A program made the translations under genes and the position numbers. Below, in pieces: positions 1 through 7,066 of a stretch of DNA of 24,114 bases (its first letter is position 1; every line of letters starts with the position of its first letter). The stretch comes from a virus. The stretch spans positions 1 through 24,114 of IMG/VR virus record IMGVR_UViG_3300008266_000566; one strand, written 5' to 3'. Below the pieces are notes generated by a model. It was not told the origin of the DNA. It did not search any database and saw only the letters and a program-made list of their open reading frames with translations.

Positions 1-719
1 TCATATCGTTGACCTACATAGTTTTCATTGAGCTCTAATGTATAGTGAATAACACAATGACCTGCCTTTACAGCATTAGCTCCAATATTAATTAGCATCC
101 ATGATTTACCAATACCTGCAGGAGCCATTACTACACCTAATTCGCCTGGAGCTAAACCACCATCCATCAAATCATCAATAACATCCCACCCGGTTGTTAT
201 AGTGTGTCGGGATGCTTCTGCATAACGAGCCGATATATTAGATTTATATTCTAATCCAATATTGGTATCAGCGCCAGCTTTCATTGCAGTATCAATCTTG
301 CTTTTAATTTCATCATAATTGCCTCGTTGAAGCAAATTCACTGAATCCATTATAGCTCGTTTAATTTCCTGATTCTTGCAAAAATTAAGTATTTCATCTT
401 TAACAAACGTCAGGTCATCAGATTCCATGAAACGAAAGACGTCTTTGAGCTGTTCTAATATTGCAGCTTTTAAAACGCCTTCACTACCTTCAGTACCTAA
501 CTCTGTTAGTTTAACTTTTAATACATCTTTAGTAGGTGGTGTTTTGTATTGCTGAAAATGATCCAATACTATTTCCAATAACCAGTTATTTGCATCAGAC
601 TCAAAATATTCTGGCCGTATAATATCTGCTATTTGTTGTAAAAATATTCGATCCGTAAACATGGCAGCGAGTACTTTTACTTGGAACCCCCAGCCATATT
701 CGCTTAATTTATCTGTCAT
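1..719 (-). CDS. Replicative DNA helicase, DnaB/T4 gp41-like (partial, 3' end beyond window)
   Basis: The reverse strand is open from an ATG at 717-719 to the left edge, giving 239 full codons. Residues 1-130 are a helical N-terminal region of DnaB/gp41 style (starting MTDKLSEYGWGFQVKVLAAM). A RecA-like motor follows: Walker A reads APAGIGKS around residues 199-206 and a candidate catalytic glutamate lies in the YTLE segment at about 229. DnaB-family helicases form hexamers that unwind DNA ahead of the replication fork. The remaining motor motifs (Walker B, arginine finger) would lie outside the window. It is the last visible gene of the replication block and starts 36 bases after the exonuclease stop. 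The family call is strong; whether it is closer to gp41 or to bacterial DnaB cannot be decided here. Confidence 0.85.
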   Translation of the reverse strand, partial: MTDKLSEYGWGFQVKVLAAMFTDRIFLQQIADIIRPEYFESDANNWLLEIVLDHFQQYKTPPTKDVLKVKLTELGTEGSEGVLKAAILEQLKDVFRFMESDDLTFVKDEILNFCKNQEIKRAIMDSVNLLQRGNYDEIKSKIDTAMKAGADTNIGLEYKSNISARYAEASRHTITTGWDVIDDLMDGGLAPGELGVVMAPAGIGKSWMLINIGANAVKAGHCVIHYTLELNENYVGQRY

Positions 720-755
720 GTATTAATAATATTAAAATGCATTTGTATATCCAAA

Positions 756-1814
756 TTATTTTTTATGAGTTTGCATTGCAAAAGCATTTAAAGATAACCA
801 TGTATTATTTAACCAATCCGGAAGATTTTTCATAGTAGTCCACATTTTGTCTTCCATGAACAATCTTTGAAACTCCATTTTATTCATGGTGGATATCGGC
901 TGTTGCATAATGCCTCGTATAACTGATGCACTTTGAGCCGGTATATCTAACAATTTAATGTTCATTAATCTGTAATTCTTTTCAATTGTAGATTCATTAG
1001 ATAACATTTTTTCATATGTCCTAGATTCATTCAATTTGTTTTTACATTTTTCAAATAAATCATCCAATGTGAATTCGACAGGATTTGCTAGCTCTGGCAA
1101 CGATTTAATAATTGTCTTAGGCCCAATACCAGCTACCCCCGGAATATTATCTGAAGTATCTCCCGTAAACGTTCGATACACTACATAGTTATTAGGATGA
1201 ACTCCAAACTCTTCTAACAATGCAGCTTCGTCATACATTTTCTTTTTGATTGGAGACCAAACCTGCAATGTAGGACTTATGAGTTGATAAAAATCACGAT
1301 CCGTAGAAACAATGGTAATTTTCTTTGCAATATCCTTGTACATATCTGCAATGTATGCAATAGTGTCGTCTGCTTCTATTCCATCAATTGCAATGAATGT
1401 TACTGGTAAATTATCTAAATAAGAAACTAATCTGCTAAACTGATGTCGCATTGCTTCTTGTTCATCTTCGATAGTAGCAAATTGCTGATGATCGTGTCGA
1501 CGCAATCTAGTTTTATTAGCTCGATTACCTTTATAATCGCCATATATTTTTCTGCGTCGAGCAGAGCCTCCTCTACCATCAAACACAATAACACATCTAC
1601 TAGGACGAAAATCTCGTATAGCTTTTCCTATAGAAAATAAAAATCCTGTGATTCCTCCGATATGATCTCCATCTTCATTAGTTGATGGAGTTGCTCCAAA
1701 AGCTCTGATGAAGGTATTTAAGCCATCTAATACCATGATATGATCATTGACATCGGACGGCCCATTTACCTTTTCTTCTTGTAACTTTTTGAATAATTCT
1801 TGATATTTATTCAT
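756..1814 (-). CDS. 5'-3' exonuclease / flap nuclease, T4 RNase H-like
   Basis: The 352-residue protein has the acidic pattern of the PIN-like 5'-3' exonuclease family found in T4 RNase H and the N-terminal domain of DNA polymerase I. Seen: VLDG (Asp30), VFDG (Asp79) followed by the basic stretch ARRRKIYGDYKGNR, GIEADD (148-150), STDRD (Asp172, Asp174), and GDTSDN (218-223) leading into the helix-3-turn-helix GVAGIGPKT (226-234) that contacts DNA. These residues bind two metal ions. Family members remove RNA primers and flaps from lagging-strand fragments. Here the polymerase gene lacks such a domain, so this separate gene would supply it. Its ATG overlaps the TGA of the upstream HNH gene (ATGA, 1811-1814), so its translation may be coupled to the mobile gene. 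Confidence 0.9.
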   Translation of the reverse strand: MNKYQELFKKLQEEKVNGPSDVNDHIMVLDGLNTFIRAFGATPSTNEDGDHIGGITGFLFSIGKAIRDFRPSRCVIVFDGRGGSARRRKIYGDYKGNRANKTRLRRHDHQQFATIEDEQEAMRHQFSRLVSYLDNLPVTFIAIDGIEADDTIAYIADMYKDIAKKITIVSTDRDFYQLISPTLQVWSPIKKKMYDEAALLEEFGVHPNNYVVYRTFTGDTSDNIPGVAGIGPKTIIKSLPELANPVEFTLDDLFEKCKNKLNESRTYEKMLSNESTIEKNYRLMNIKLLDIPAQSASVIRGIMQQPISTMNKMEFQRLFMEDKMWTTMKNLPDWLNNTWLSLNAFAMQTHKK

Positions 1815-2374
1815 ATTTTAATTTTTAATTTACAGTTATCAAAATGCCATCTCGTTATTTGAGAATTACCACCTGATTTACTGCAATGCGGACATGTAAT
1901 GATTTTTCGTTTAAATCCAGGTTTACTTCCTCCAAGTTTTTTTAGTTTTCTAGAACTGCTAATTTTTTGTTTTGTTTCATCAGATATACGACGACCAGTT
2001 AATGATTTGCTAATTTTATCGCGGGTCGACTTAGTTGTAATATGACCTCGTTGTATTTTAGACATATTAGAAGAACGTAATACTTTAAAATATTCATATT
2101 CCTGATTTGAAACTATATAATCTCTTATATGATTTTTATTAACTAAATGAATCATACACCAAACAGCATCTTGAAGTCCTTTACTGGTAGGATATATTTT
2201 AACTAATAATTTATGTACTATAAAATGTTCACGAGCAGTTAATTTAACTAGATTGTCTTTATTATTAGTACCACCCATACACCTCGGAATAACATGATGC
2301 TTTTCATAATAACCTTGCAATGTTCTATTGCGAGCTCTATTAATTATAGCATCATGTATTCGTTGGTAATTCAT
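1811..2374 (-). CDS. HNH homing-endonuclease-like protein with NUMOD3-type repeat and C-terminal zinc knuckle
   Basis: A 187-residue free-standing HNH protein. The nuclease core carries His26-His27, Asn41 and His50/His54 in a GYYEKHHVIPRCMGG...NLVKLTAREHFIVHK context, the arrangement common in phage-borne HNH enzymes. A NUMOD3-like DNA-binding helix repeat follows (roughly 113-145, SKSLTGRRISDETKQKISSS). The C-terminus holds a probable zinc knuckle: Cys161-x2-Cys164 then His177-x3-Cys181. These enzymes cut intron- or gene-free alleles and spread by repair. It sits between uvsX and the exonuclease gene and overlaps the latter by ATGA. About two thirds of its first 62 residues match the second HNH gene at 4414-5028. 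All nuclease residues appear intact. Confidence 0.85.
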   Translation of the reverse strand: MNYQRIHDAIINRARNRTLQGYYEKHHVIPRCMGGTNNKDNLVKLTAREHFIVHKLLVKIYPTSKGLQDAVWCMIHLVNKNHIRDYIVSNQEYEYFKVLRSSNMSKIQRGHITTKSTRDKISKSLTGRRISDETKQKISSSRKLKKLGGSKPGFKRKIITCPHCSKSGGNSQITRWHFDNCKLKIKI

Positions 2375-2380
2375 AACTTG

Positions 2381-2478
2381 TTAGCCTTCTTCGTCTATAA
2401 CTGTTTCATCTACTATTACGTCATCGATGCCACCATCAATACCAGCTTGGTATTTGAAAATGTATGCATCACAGATTC
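2381..2478 (-). pseudogene. uvsX: Out-of-frame remnant of the uvsX acidic C-terminal tail
   Basis: Downstream of the 16-bp duplication, the frame uvsX would use if only one repeat copy were present stays open and ends at a TAA at 2381-2383. It encodes RICDAYIFKYQAGIDGG followed by an Asp/Glu-rich end (...VDETVIDEEG), 32 residues with nine acidic and two basic side chains. In the sequence as given, this stretch lies after the uvsX stop and is not in frame. Its TAA is separated by six bases from the HNH ATG, the spacing expected of an original gene junction. Seen directly; that it is a once-functional tail is inference. Confidence 0.75.
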
Positions 2479-3560
2479 TGTGATATAGTCGATTTGTGAT
2501 ATAGTCGATTTTTTATTTCTGTTTGATTAATTACTTTATCAAAAAAGTTTTTAGATTGAAACTTAATCTCACCGTATGTTTCACCAGTTTCGATATCAAC
2601 ATCATCCAATGTATAATGTGCTCCTGCTTGTTTAACTAAACTATATTTTTTCATAGTTTCAAGCCAACCACCATAGTTATCAATACCTGAATCATAATAG
2701 ATATCGTAATTAATTTTTCGATGCGGAGGTCCCATACGATTCTTCACAACTTGAACTTCTGTCTTGCTACCAACTACTTGATCTACGCCATCAATTTTAG
2801 CTTTGATCATCCCGGTGTTTTTCAAACGAAGTCGTACCGAAGCATGAAATGGAATTGCCTTACCGCCAGATGTAGTCCAGGCATCTCCAAACGAAACACC
2901 TAATTTAGTCCGTAACTGATTGGTCATAATCAAACAAATACGTTCTCGTGCAATCCAATTGGTTACTTTACGCATTGCTTTGGATAAGATGATAGATTTG
3001 CTAGTTGCATATCCATCCTTATCATACTCAGCTGCCATTTCAATTTTAGTGGATGCGCCCATAATAGAATCCACAATAATTGTAACTAAACGATCTTTAT
3101 CTGATTTACGTACTTGTTCTACAATTGTTTCAATGGTTTCAAATATTTCTTCAACTGTTTCTAATGGTACATAAAGCATTGATTTCAAATCAATTCCAAT
3201 TGCTGACATAAATTCGGCACTGGATGCTGCTTCAGTATCAATATAAACTGCTAATCCACCTTTCTTCTGAGTTTCAGCCGCTACATGAGATACAAGCAAT
3301 GATTTACCAGATGCTTCTAATCCGGTAACTTCAGTAATCCGACCTACTGGGAATCCTCCGTTCGGTCGGTTTGAAATTGCCAAATCGAGCATATCGCAAC
3401 CAGATGAAATCCATTCTGTTACATTGCTTGGGGAATCTGCATCTCCTTCTAAAAAGAAAGCTGTCTTAAGAGCTTGTCCTTTAAATTGCTTGTTGATGCT
3501 ATCCGCTAATGTACTTGCTAACGAATCTTCCAGTTCTAGTTTGCTTTTACTCTTTGCCAT
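2469..3560 (-). CDS. uvsX: UvsX/RecA-type recombinase, C-terminus altered by frameshift
   Basis: The 363-residue product is a RecA-fold strand-exchange protein that would form filaments on gp32-coated single-stranded DNA for recombination-dependent replication and repair. Walker A is GLEASGKS (80-87), the catalytic glutamate lies in IDTEA (Glu110), and Walker B is VTIIVDS (159-165). A TNQLR segment (213-217) and a long DNA-binding loop follow. A good ribosome site (AAGGAG, six bases before the ATG) overlaps the gp32 stop, and the two genes are 10 bases apart, so they form an operon. The last eight residues (KSTISQNL) are the product of a 16-bp duplication. Without it the protein would be 387 residues with an acidic tail, close to the roughly 390 of T4 UvsX. 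The core should still be active; tail-dependent regulation may be lost. Confidence 0.92.
   Translation of the reverse strand: MAKSKSKLELEDSLASTLADSINKQFKGQALKTAFFLEGDADSPSNVTEWISSGCDMLDLAISNRPNGGFPVGRITEVTGLEASGKSLLVSHVAAETQKKGGLAVYIDTEAASSAEFMSAIGIDLKSMLYVPLETVEEIFETIETIVEQVRKSDKDRLVTIIVDSIMGASTKIEMAAEYDKDGYATSKSIILSKAMRKVTNWIARERICLIMTNQLRTKLGVSFGDAWTTSGGKAIPFHASVRLRLKNTGMIKAKIDGVDQVVGSKTEVQVVKNRMGPPHRKINYDIYYDSGIDNYGGWLETMKKYSLVKQAGAHYTLDDVDIETGETYGEIKFQSKNFFDKVINQTEIKNRLYHKSTISQNL
2479..2510. repeat. Perfect 16-bp tandem duplication inside the 3' end of uvsX
   Basis: The unit TGTGATATAGTCGATT occurs twice back to back, at 2479-2494 and 2495-2510, with no mismatch. Sixteen is not a multiple of three, so the second copy shifts the uvsX frame after codon 355. 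It looks like replication slippage, a repair scar or an assembly error. Confidence 0.95.
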
Positions 3561-3570
3561 TTATAACTCC

Positions 3571-4338
3571 TTAATTGAAAAGATCATTGAATGCAGATGC
3601 AACATCATCTACTTTGTTAGCTGCCGGGGCTGTCGACTTTGGTGCTGCTGCTGGTGCTTGCTCTTCTGTTTCTTCTACATCTGAATCTGCATTTTCTGGA
3701 TTCATCCATTCAGTTAATGCCGCTTCTAATTCTTCATAAGTTGGCTCAGGAAAGATATCAGTAATTTGTGGCTGATTCATAATCTTCTCGGCAACTGCTT
3801 TATCATCAGTAGCTGGTTGAGTGTTTGGTTTTACTCGAATAGATGTTTTAGGGAATGCTCCGCCTTCTGCTGGTGTGAATTCTACATCGATATCACGACC
3901 GTTCATTAAATCTGTGATATCACCATAATCTGGATCTGAGATAATAGAAAGAAGTTCTGTGTAAATTGTTTTACCAAATCCCCAGAATTTAACTCCTTCA
4001 GACTCTTTGCCTCGAACAATAACAGGAACATATGTTCTCATTTTAGGCTCAATTTTACGGCCCATGATCCATTCATCCTTATCTCCAGTTTTCTTTAGTT
4101 TGTCTGAAAACTCTACGATTGGATCAGCATTGCCAAAAGATACCGGGGAAAGCATTGAACGCTTACCAATGTCATAATGGAAATACAATTCTAAGAATGG
4201 ATTTTCTTTGCGATGTACATACGGTACAATGCGGATACGTGTCTTACCTGCTTCAGGTTTCCACAAATTTTGTTTTTTGTCATCAGCCTTATTCAACTGA
4301 TTAAGTTTTGCTTTTATTGCATCGAGATTCAACGCCAT
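3571..4338 (-). CDS. gp32: Single-stranded DNA-binding protein, gp32-like
   Basis: A 255-residue protein with a short basic N-terminus (MALNLDAIKAKLNQLNKADD), an OB-like core rich in aromatic and basic residues (Trp26, FHYDIGKR, KMRTYVPVIVRG, GVKFWGFGKTIY near 116-126), and an acidic, low-complexity C-terminal arm (about 195-230) with an Ala/Pro linker and a terminal hydrophobic-acidic patch (DDVASAFNDLFN). This layout is that of T4 gp32, which coats replication intermediates and recruits UvsX, helicase and polymerase through its acidic tail. No cysteine occurs anywhere, so the zinc site of T4 gp32 is absent. It is immediately upstream of uvsX. An AT-rich, weakly structured 75-base leader lies before the ATG. 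Confidence 0.85.
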   Translation of the reverse strand: MALNLDAIKAKLNQLNKADDKKQNLWKPEAGKTRIRIVPYVHRKENPFLELYFHYDIGKRSMLSPVSFGNADPIVEFSDKLKKTGDKDEWIMGRKIEPKMRTYVPVIVRGKESEGVKFWGFGKTIYTELLSIISDPDYGDITDLMNGRDIDVEFTPAEGGAFPKTSIRVKPNTQPATDDKAVAEKIMNQPQITDIFPEPTYEELEAALTEWMNPENADSDVEETEEQAPAAAPKSTAPAANKVDDVASAFNDLFN

Positions 4339-4413
4339 AATTTACCTTTTGTTAAGTTGTTAATAAAAAAATAATTAATAATAATATAATTGATTTACCG
4401 GTTAAATCCAAGT
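4339..4413 (-). promoter_or_regulatory. AT-rich leader of gp32, possible translational operator
   Basis: This 75-base leader is nearly all A and T, with a run of seven T's on the coding strand and little apparent structure. A modest AAAGG site precedes the ATG. T4 gp32 represses its own translation by binding an unstructured AT-rich leader, and the composition here would allow the same. This is analogy only; no pseudoknot was identified. Confidence 0.25.
4401..4413. repeat. Short imperfect direct repeat flanking the second HNH gene (partner at 5100-5112)
   Basis: GTTAAATCCAAGT at 4401-4413 and GTTAAATCAAAGT at 5100-5112 match at 12 of 13 positions and bracket the HNH gene 4414-5028. They could be insertion-associated flanks, but in such AT-rich DNA chance similarity is plausible. 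Confidence 0.35.
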
Positions 4414-5028
4414 TTAAAGTTGTTTCTTTTTATTTAATCTAGTTTGTTCTAAACTTTTTCTAATTTTTTCTTTAGTTTCTTCAGAATGCGGTTTACGTTT
4501 TTTGCCTAAGTGTGCTAATCGCATTTTTTCTTTAGTTTCATCTGACACGAATTGTACGCCTTTTTTATCTTTATTCCATACGGAACGACCTTTGAGTGCT
4601 TTAGACATATTTTCGCAATGTTGTTTAGATTTTGGTTTACCTGATAATGCAGTTGATATCTTTTGTTTTGTTTTATTAGAATGCGGTAAATGTTTTCTAG
4701 ATTTTTGTATTTCTCGAATAATATCAATTACGGACAGACGTAATGATTCATATTCTCGAGATGATATTTTATATGTTCTTTGATTTTTTTTAGACTTCCA
4801 ATTAACCATTGCCCAAAAGGCTAATCGTATGCCTTTTACATTTGGATAAATTTTGCAAAGAAGTTTGTGTGCTAAGAAATGTTCTCGAGCTGTTAATTCA
4901 ACTAAATTATCTAATGTATTAGTTCCCCCAATACATTTTGGAACGATGTGATGTCGTTCTTTATAACCGTTTAATATTCTCGTTTTTGCTCGGCTAATTA
5001 ATTGATTGTAAATTCGTTCATAATTCAT
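4414..5028 (-). CDS. HNH homing-endonuclease-like protein with NUMOD3-type repeats
   Basis: A 204-residue paralogue of the HNH protein at 1811-2374. The core has His26-His27, Asn41, His50 and His54 in the context GYKERHHIVPKCIGG...NLVELTAREHFLAHK. Its C-terminal half is a chain of about three NUMOD3-like helical repeats (STALSGKPKSKQ, MSKALKGRSVWN, MRLAHLGKKRKPHSEETKEK), basic segments that would set target specificity. Unlike its paralogue it has no C-terminal zinc knuckle. It sits alone between gp32 and a small unknown gene, with AT-rich flanks and a short direct repeat on both sides. Its ribosome site is AAGGAG upstream of the ATG. Nuclease residues look intact. Its target is unknown; the neighbouring gp32 or uvsX region in a related phage is a reasonable guess. 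Confidence 0.85.
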   Translation of the reverse strand: MNYERIYNQLISRAKTRILNGYKERHHIVPKCIGGTNTLDNLVELTAREHFLAHKLLCKIYPNVKGIRLAFWAMVNWKSKKNQRTYKISSREYESLRLSVIDIIREIQKSRKHLPHSNKTKQKISTALSGKPKSKQHCENMSKALKGRSVWNKDKKGVQFVSDETKEKMRLAHLGKKRKPHSEETKEKIRKSLEQTRLNKKKQL

Positions 5029-5135
5029 TTAATTAGTTAACTCCTTTTAATTGGTTAATAAAATATTAAAAATATAATTACATTATAAGTAATTAAAACG
5101 TTAAATCAAAGTAATTAGTTAAGTTTTTTATTTTG
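5029..5135. other. AT-rich intergenic region with an inverted repeat
   Basis: This 107-base gap contains a perfect 7-bp inverted repeat, TAATTAC/GTAATTA with a 7-base loop, at 5075-5095, then T-rich DNA on the coding strand. It has no G+C in the stem apart from one pair, so it is at best a weak terminator. AATTAGTTAA appears at both ends of the gap. Confidence 0.4.
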
Positions 5136-5408
5136 TTATGCCGGGCGATGAGATAAATCAATATTCAAGTATGTTTTAAAAATATGCTGAATAAATCTTG
5201 GATTAAGTCGACCTTCAAAATCCATGTAATAATTATTTGCTATTGAAAGTGCACTAACTTTATTTGTATCAGGAGCTCCATCATAATATTCTGATTTTAA
5301 AAAATCTGCTAGTTTTTTATTTGCATCTTCATCATTGCCAGCTTCATGTAAATTTTTAGTACCAAAGCGACGCATATTTTCTGCTAGGATATGTTTTAAT
5401 TTAATCAT
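5136..5408 (-). CDS. Small hypothetical protein with a tag-like N-terminus
   Basis: A 90-residue protein not assigned to a family. It starts MIKLKHILAENMRRFGTKNL, an amphipathic basic segment, followed by an acidic linker (NDEDANKK) and a compact region of about 55 residues ending FIQHIFKTYLNIDLSHRPA. There is no membrane segment or cysteine. The N-terminal segment resembles in style the short capsid-targeting leaders of T4 internal head proteins, which would make it a candidate packaged protein; that is inference. It lies between the HNH gene and an unknown 128-residue gene, downstream of the polymerase operon. Confidence 0.6.
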   Translation of the reverse strand: MIKLKHILAENMRRFGTKNLHEAGNDEDANKKLADFLKSEYYDGAPDTNKVSALSIANNYYMDFEGRLNPRFIQHIFKTYLNIDLSHRPA

Positions 5409-5441
5409 TTCGTAATCCTTTATACTTTTATATATATGAAC

Positions 5442-5828
5442 TTACCAAGAAATCTTTTTAAAGAAAATCAAGTTAATAACACGGTATCCTGCATCATCTG
5501 TAAGTATAAATGAATTGCGATACTTCATCCAATCCAATTGATATGTTTTATCTAAAACACCGTTATTCACGCTCTTTATAACTTCATTCAATGCATTCAC
5601 CGTATATAGTGTATTGGTTTCTTTTTTGCGATGTATGCTTATTGTGTTTTGACCTCGTCGGGAAGTAGACATTGCATTGTATGTGCAATACAAATTATCT
5701 GTTGTCTCTGAGTTGCTAAACACAAAGATTCGATGTTCTGGAATTTCGTAGCTTGTTTGTATGTAATCAGTTATGATGTTTAAATCCGATTTGTGTGCGA
5801 AGGTGCAAAGTAGTTGTGTCTTTACCAT
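5442..5828 (-). CDS. Conserved-looking hypothetical protein, function unknown
   Basis: A 128-residue soluble protein. It alternates hydrophobic strands and polar segments (TQLLCTFAHKSDLNIITDYI, HRIFVFSNSE, NTISIHRKKETNTLYTVNAL, WMKYRNSFILTDDAGYRVI), which suggests a small alpha/beta fold with no obvious catalytic motif. Its ATG lies seven bases inside the end of the putative nuclease gene (overlap 5822-5828), so it is probably translated with the polymerase operon. No family is recognised; its position suggests a replication or nucleotide role, but nothing in the sequence proves this. Confidence 0.65.
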   Translation of the reverse strand: MVKTQLLCTFAHKSDLNIITDYIQTSYEIPEHRIFVFSNSETTDNLYCTYNAMSTSRRGQNTISIHRKKETNTLYTVNALNEVIKSVNNGVLDKTYQLDWMKYRNSFILTDDAGYRVINLIFFKKISW

Positions 5829-7066
5829 TCATTTTCCTCAGTTATTTGTATGTCACTTAAATCAATATTAGTTGTACCAATTGCTTTTTCAATGATCCGG
5901 ATTTTACCTGCATCAATTACTACATATCGAAAATCTCTTGTAACTCGAATTCTATCTTTACGAAACACTATAAATTGTAAATCAGTTCCTAGTATTTCAT
6001 CAACTGCGCCTTGTAAATCAATATCTAATTCATTAGGATTTCTTACGTATTTTAATCTTCGTAATTCAGTATTAATATATGTTATATCTTGGTCTCCGTC
6101 ATCAATCGGTTTTATAACTATAGAACCATCTTTCATTTTTTTAATTGGTTCAATTGACATTTCTATAGGTGTCGCATTGGGCCCTCGCAAAATAGCATTA
6201 GTATAACCTGTTATTTCTGTATTCAATGCATTAGCTTCTCTATAGAATTGCATTAAATATTGTTTATCTTTCATATTTAGATTGCCGCCTAAAATAAAAG
6301 ATCTTCGGTCATCTAAATACGCAATCGTTTCTAACAATGTTTCATTAAAATATTTATGAAAGTTAAATTTTGGATTTTCAAATGTACCTCGAAGCTGATC
6401 GAGTCGTTTTAAAGTAGTTACAATTTCATCCCAAAATTTGAAACGAGTTACAGTTGCTTTAGTTCCTAGTCGTATTGATTTTGCATTACCAGCTCCACCA
6501 GTATAATCTTTTATCTCATATGGCTGACCATTGGATGTCATATCAAAACTTTCTCCGGATCCATTTAATCTAGCACCTTCAATTAATGCAGCAAGGAATA
6601 TCTCACCTTTTCCCAATCCCTTAGGTTCTATTTTAAATAAATCATAAGCAACGCCGGCTCGAAAATTTATACTATTTAATTCCTCTTCTGAAACACTTGT
6701 TTTTGAATATAATAAATTTGCAAATTGTTCCGATTGTTCTGCTGTACAGTTATTTAAAAATGACAATGTCAATGCATCAGCTTCCGTTGGCAATAATCGT
6801 AAAAACTGTGTAAATTGTTCTGTTTTACCAGCTTGATTAATTGCGTTGATTAACATTGTATTTTCAATAGAATCAAACTGAACTGCTTCAGTAATCATCT
6901 TTGTTAATGTACCCTGTGCCCGTTTTACAATAGCCCGGGCTTCGTTAGGAGATATATTTGAAGTTTCTATGAGCACATCATATAACACTTCATAATCTTT
7001 TGATTTAGAAGGATATCCATTTGGGAGTCTAAAACACCACTCTGTTAATATAGAATCTATGTTCAT
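5822..7066 (-). CDS. Putative PD-(D/E)XK-type nuclease domain protein
   Basis: A 414-residue soluble protein of unknown family. Residues 1-140 are helical. Around 150-186 it shows a pattern typical of restriction-fold nucleases: GLGKGE (Glu155), then GSGESFD (Asp175), then a strand ending in Glu184-Ile-Lys186 (QPYEIKDY). Glu, Asp and ExK at this spacing would form a metal site. A helical segment with basic and aromatic residues follows (TRFKFWDEIVTTLKRLDQL). The C-terminal half looks like mixed strands and helices. The ATG overlaps the polymerase stop as ATGA (7063-7066), so the two are translationally coupled. It could act as an accessory replication nuclease or DNA-processing factor. The nuclease reading is inference from motif spacing alone and could be wrong. 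Confidence 0.5.
   Translation of the reverse strand: MNIDSILTEWCFRLPNGYPSKSKDYEVLYDVLIETSNISPNEARAIVKRAQGTLTKMITEAVQFDSIENTMLINAINQAGKTEQFTQFLRLLPTEADALTLSFLNNCTAEQSEQFANLLYSKTSVSEEELNSINFRAGVAYDLFKIEPKGLGKGEIFLAALIEGARLNGSGESFDMTSNGQPYEIKDYTGGAGNAKSIRLGTKATVTRFKFWDEIVTTLKRLDQLRGTFENPKFNFHKYFNETLLETIAYLDDRRSFILGGNLNMKDKQYLMQFYREANALNTEITGYTNAILRGPNATPIEMSIEPIKKMKDGSIVIKPIDDGDQDITYINTELRRLKYVRNPNELDIDLQGAVDEILGTDLQFIVFRKDRIRVTRDFRYVVIDAGKIRIIEKAIGTTNIDLSDIQITEENEW

Noticed and set aside
4515-4727. Second minus-strand frame of 70 codons within the HNH gene
   Set aside because: It is an alternate frame of an AT-rich gene whose main frame carries clear HNH and NUMOD3 motifs.
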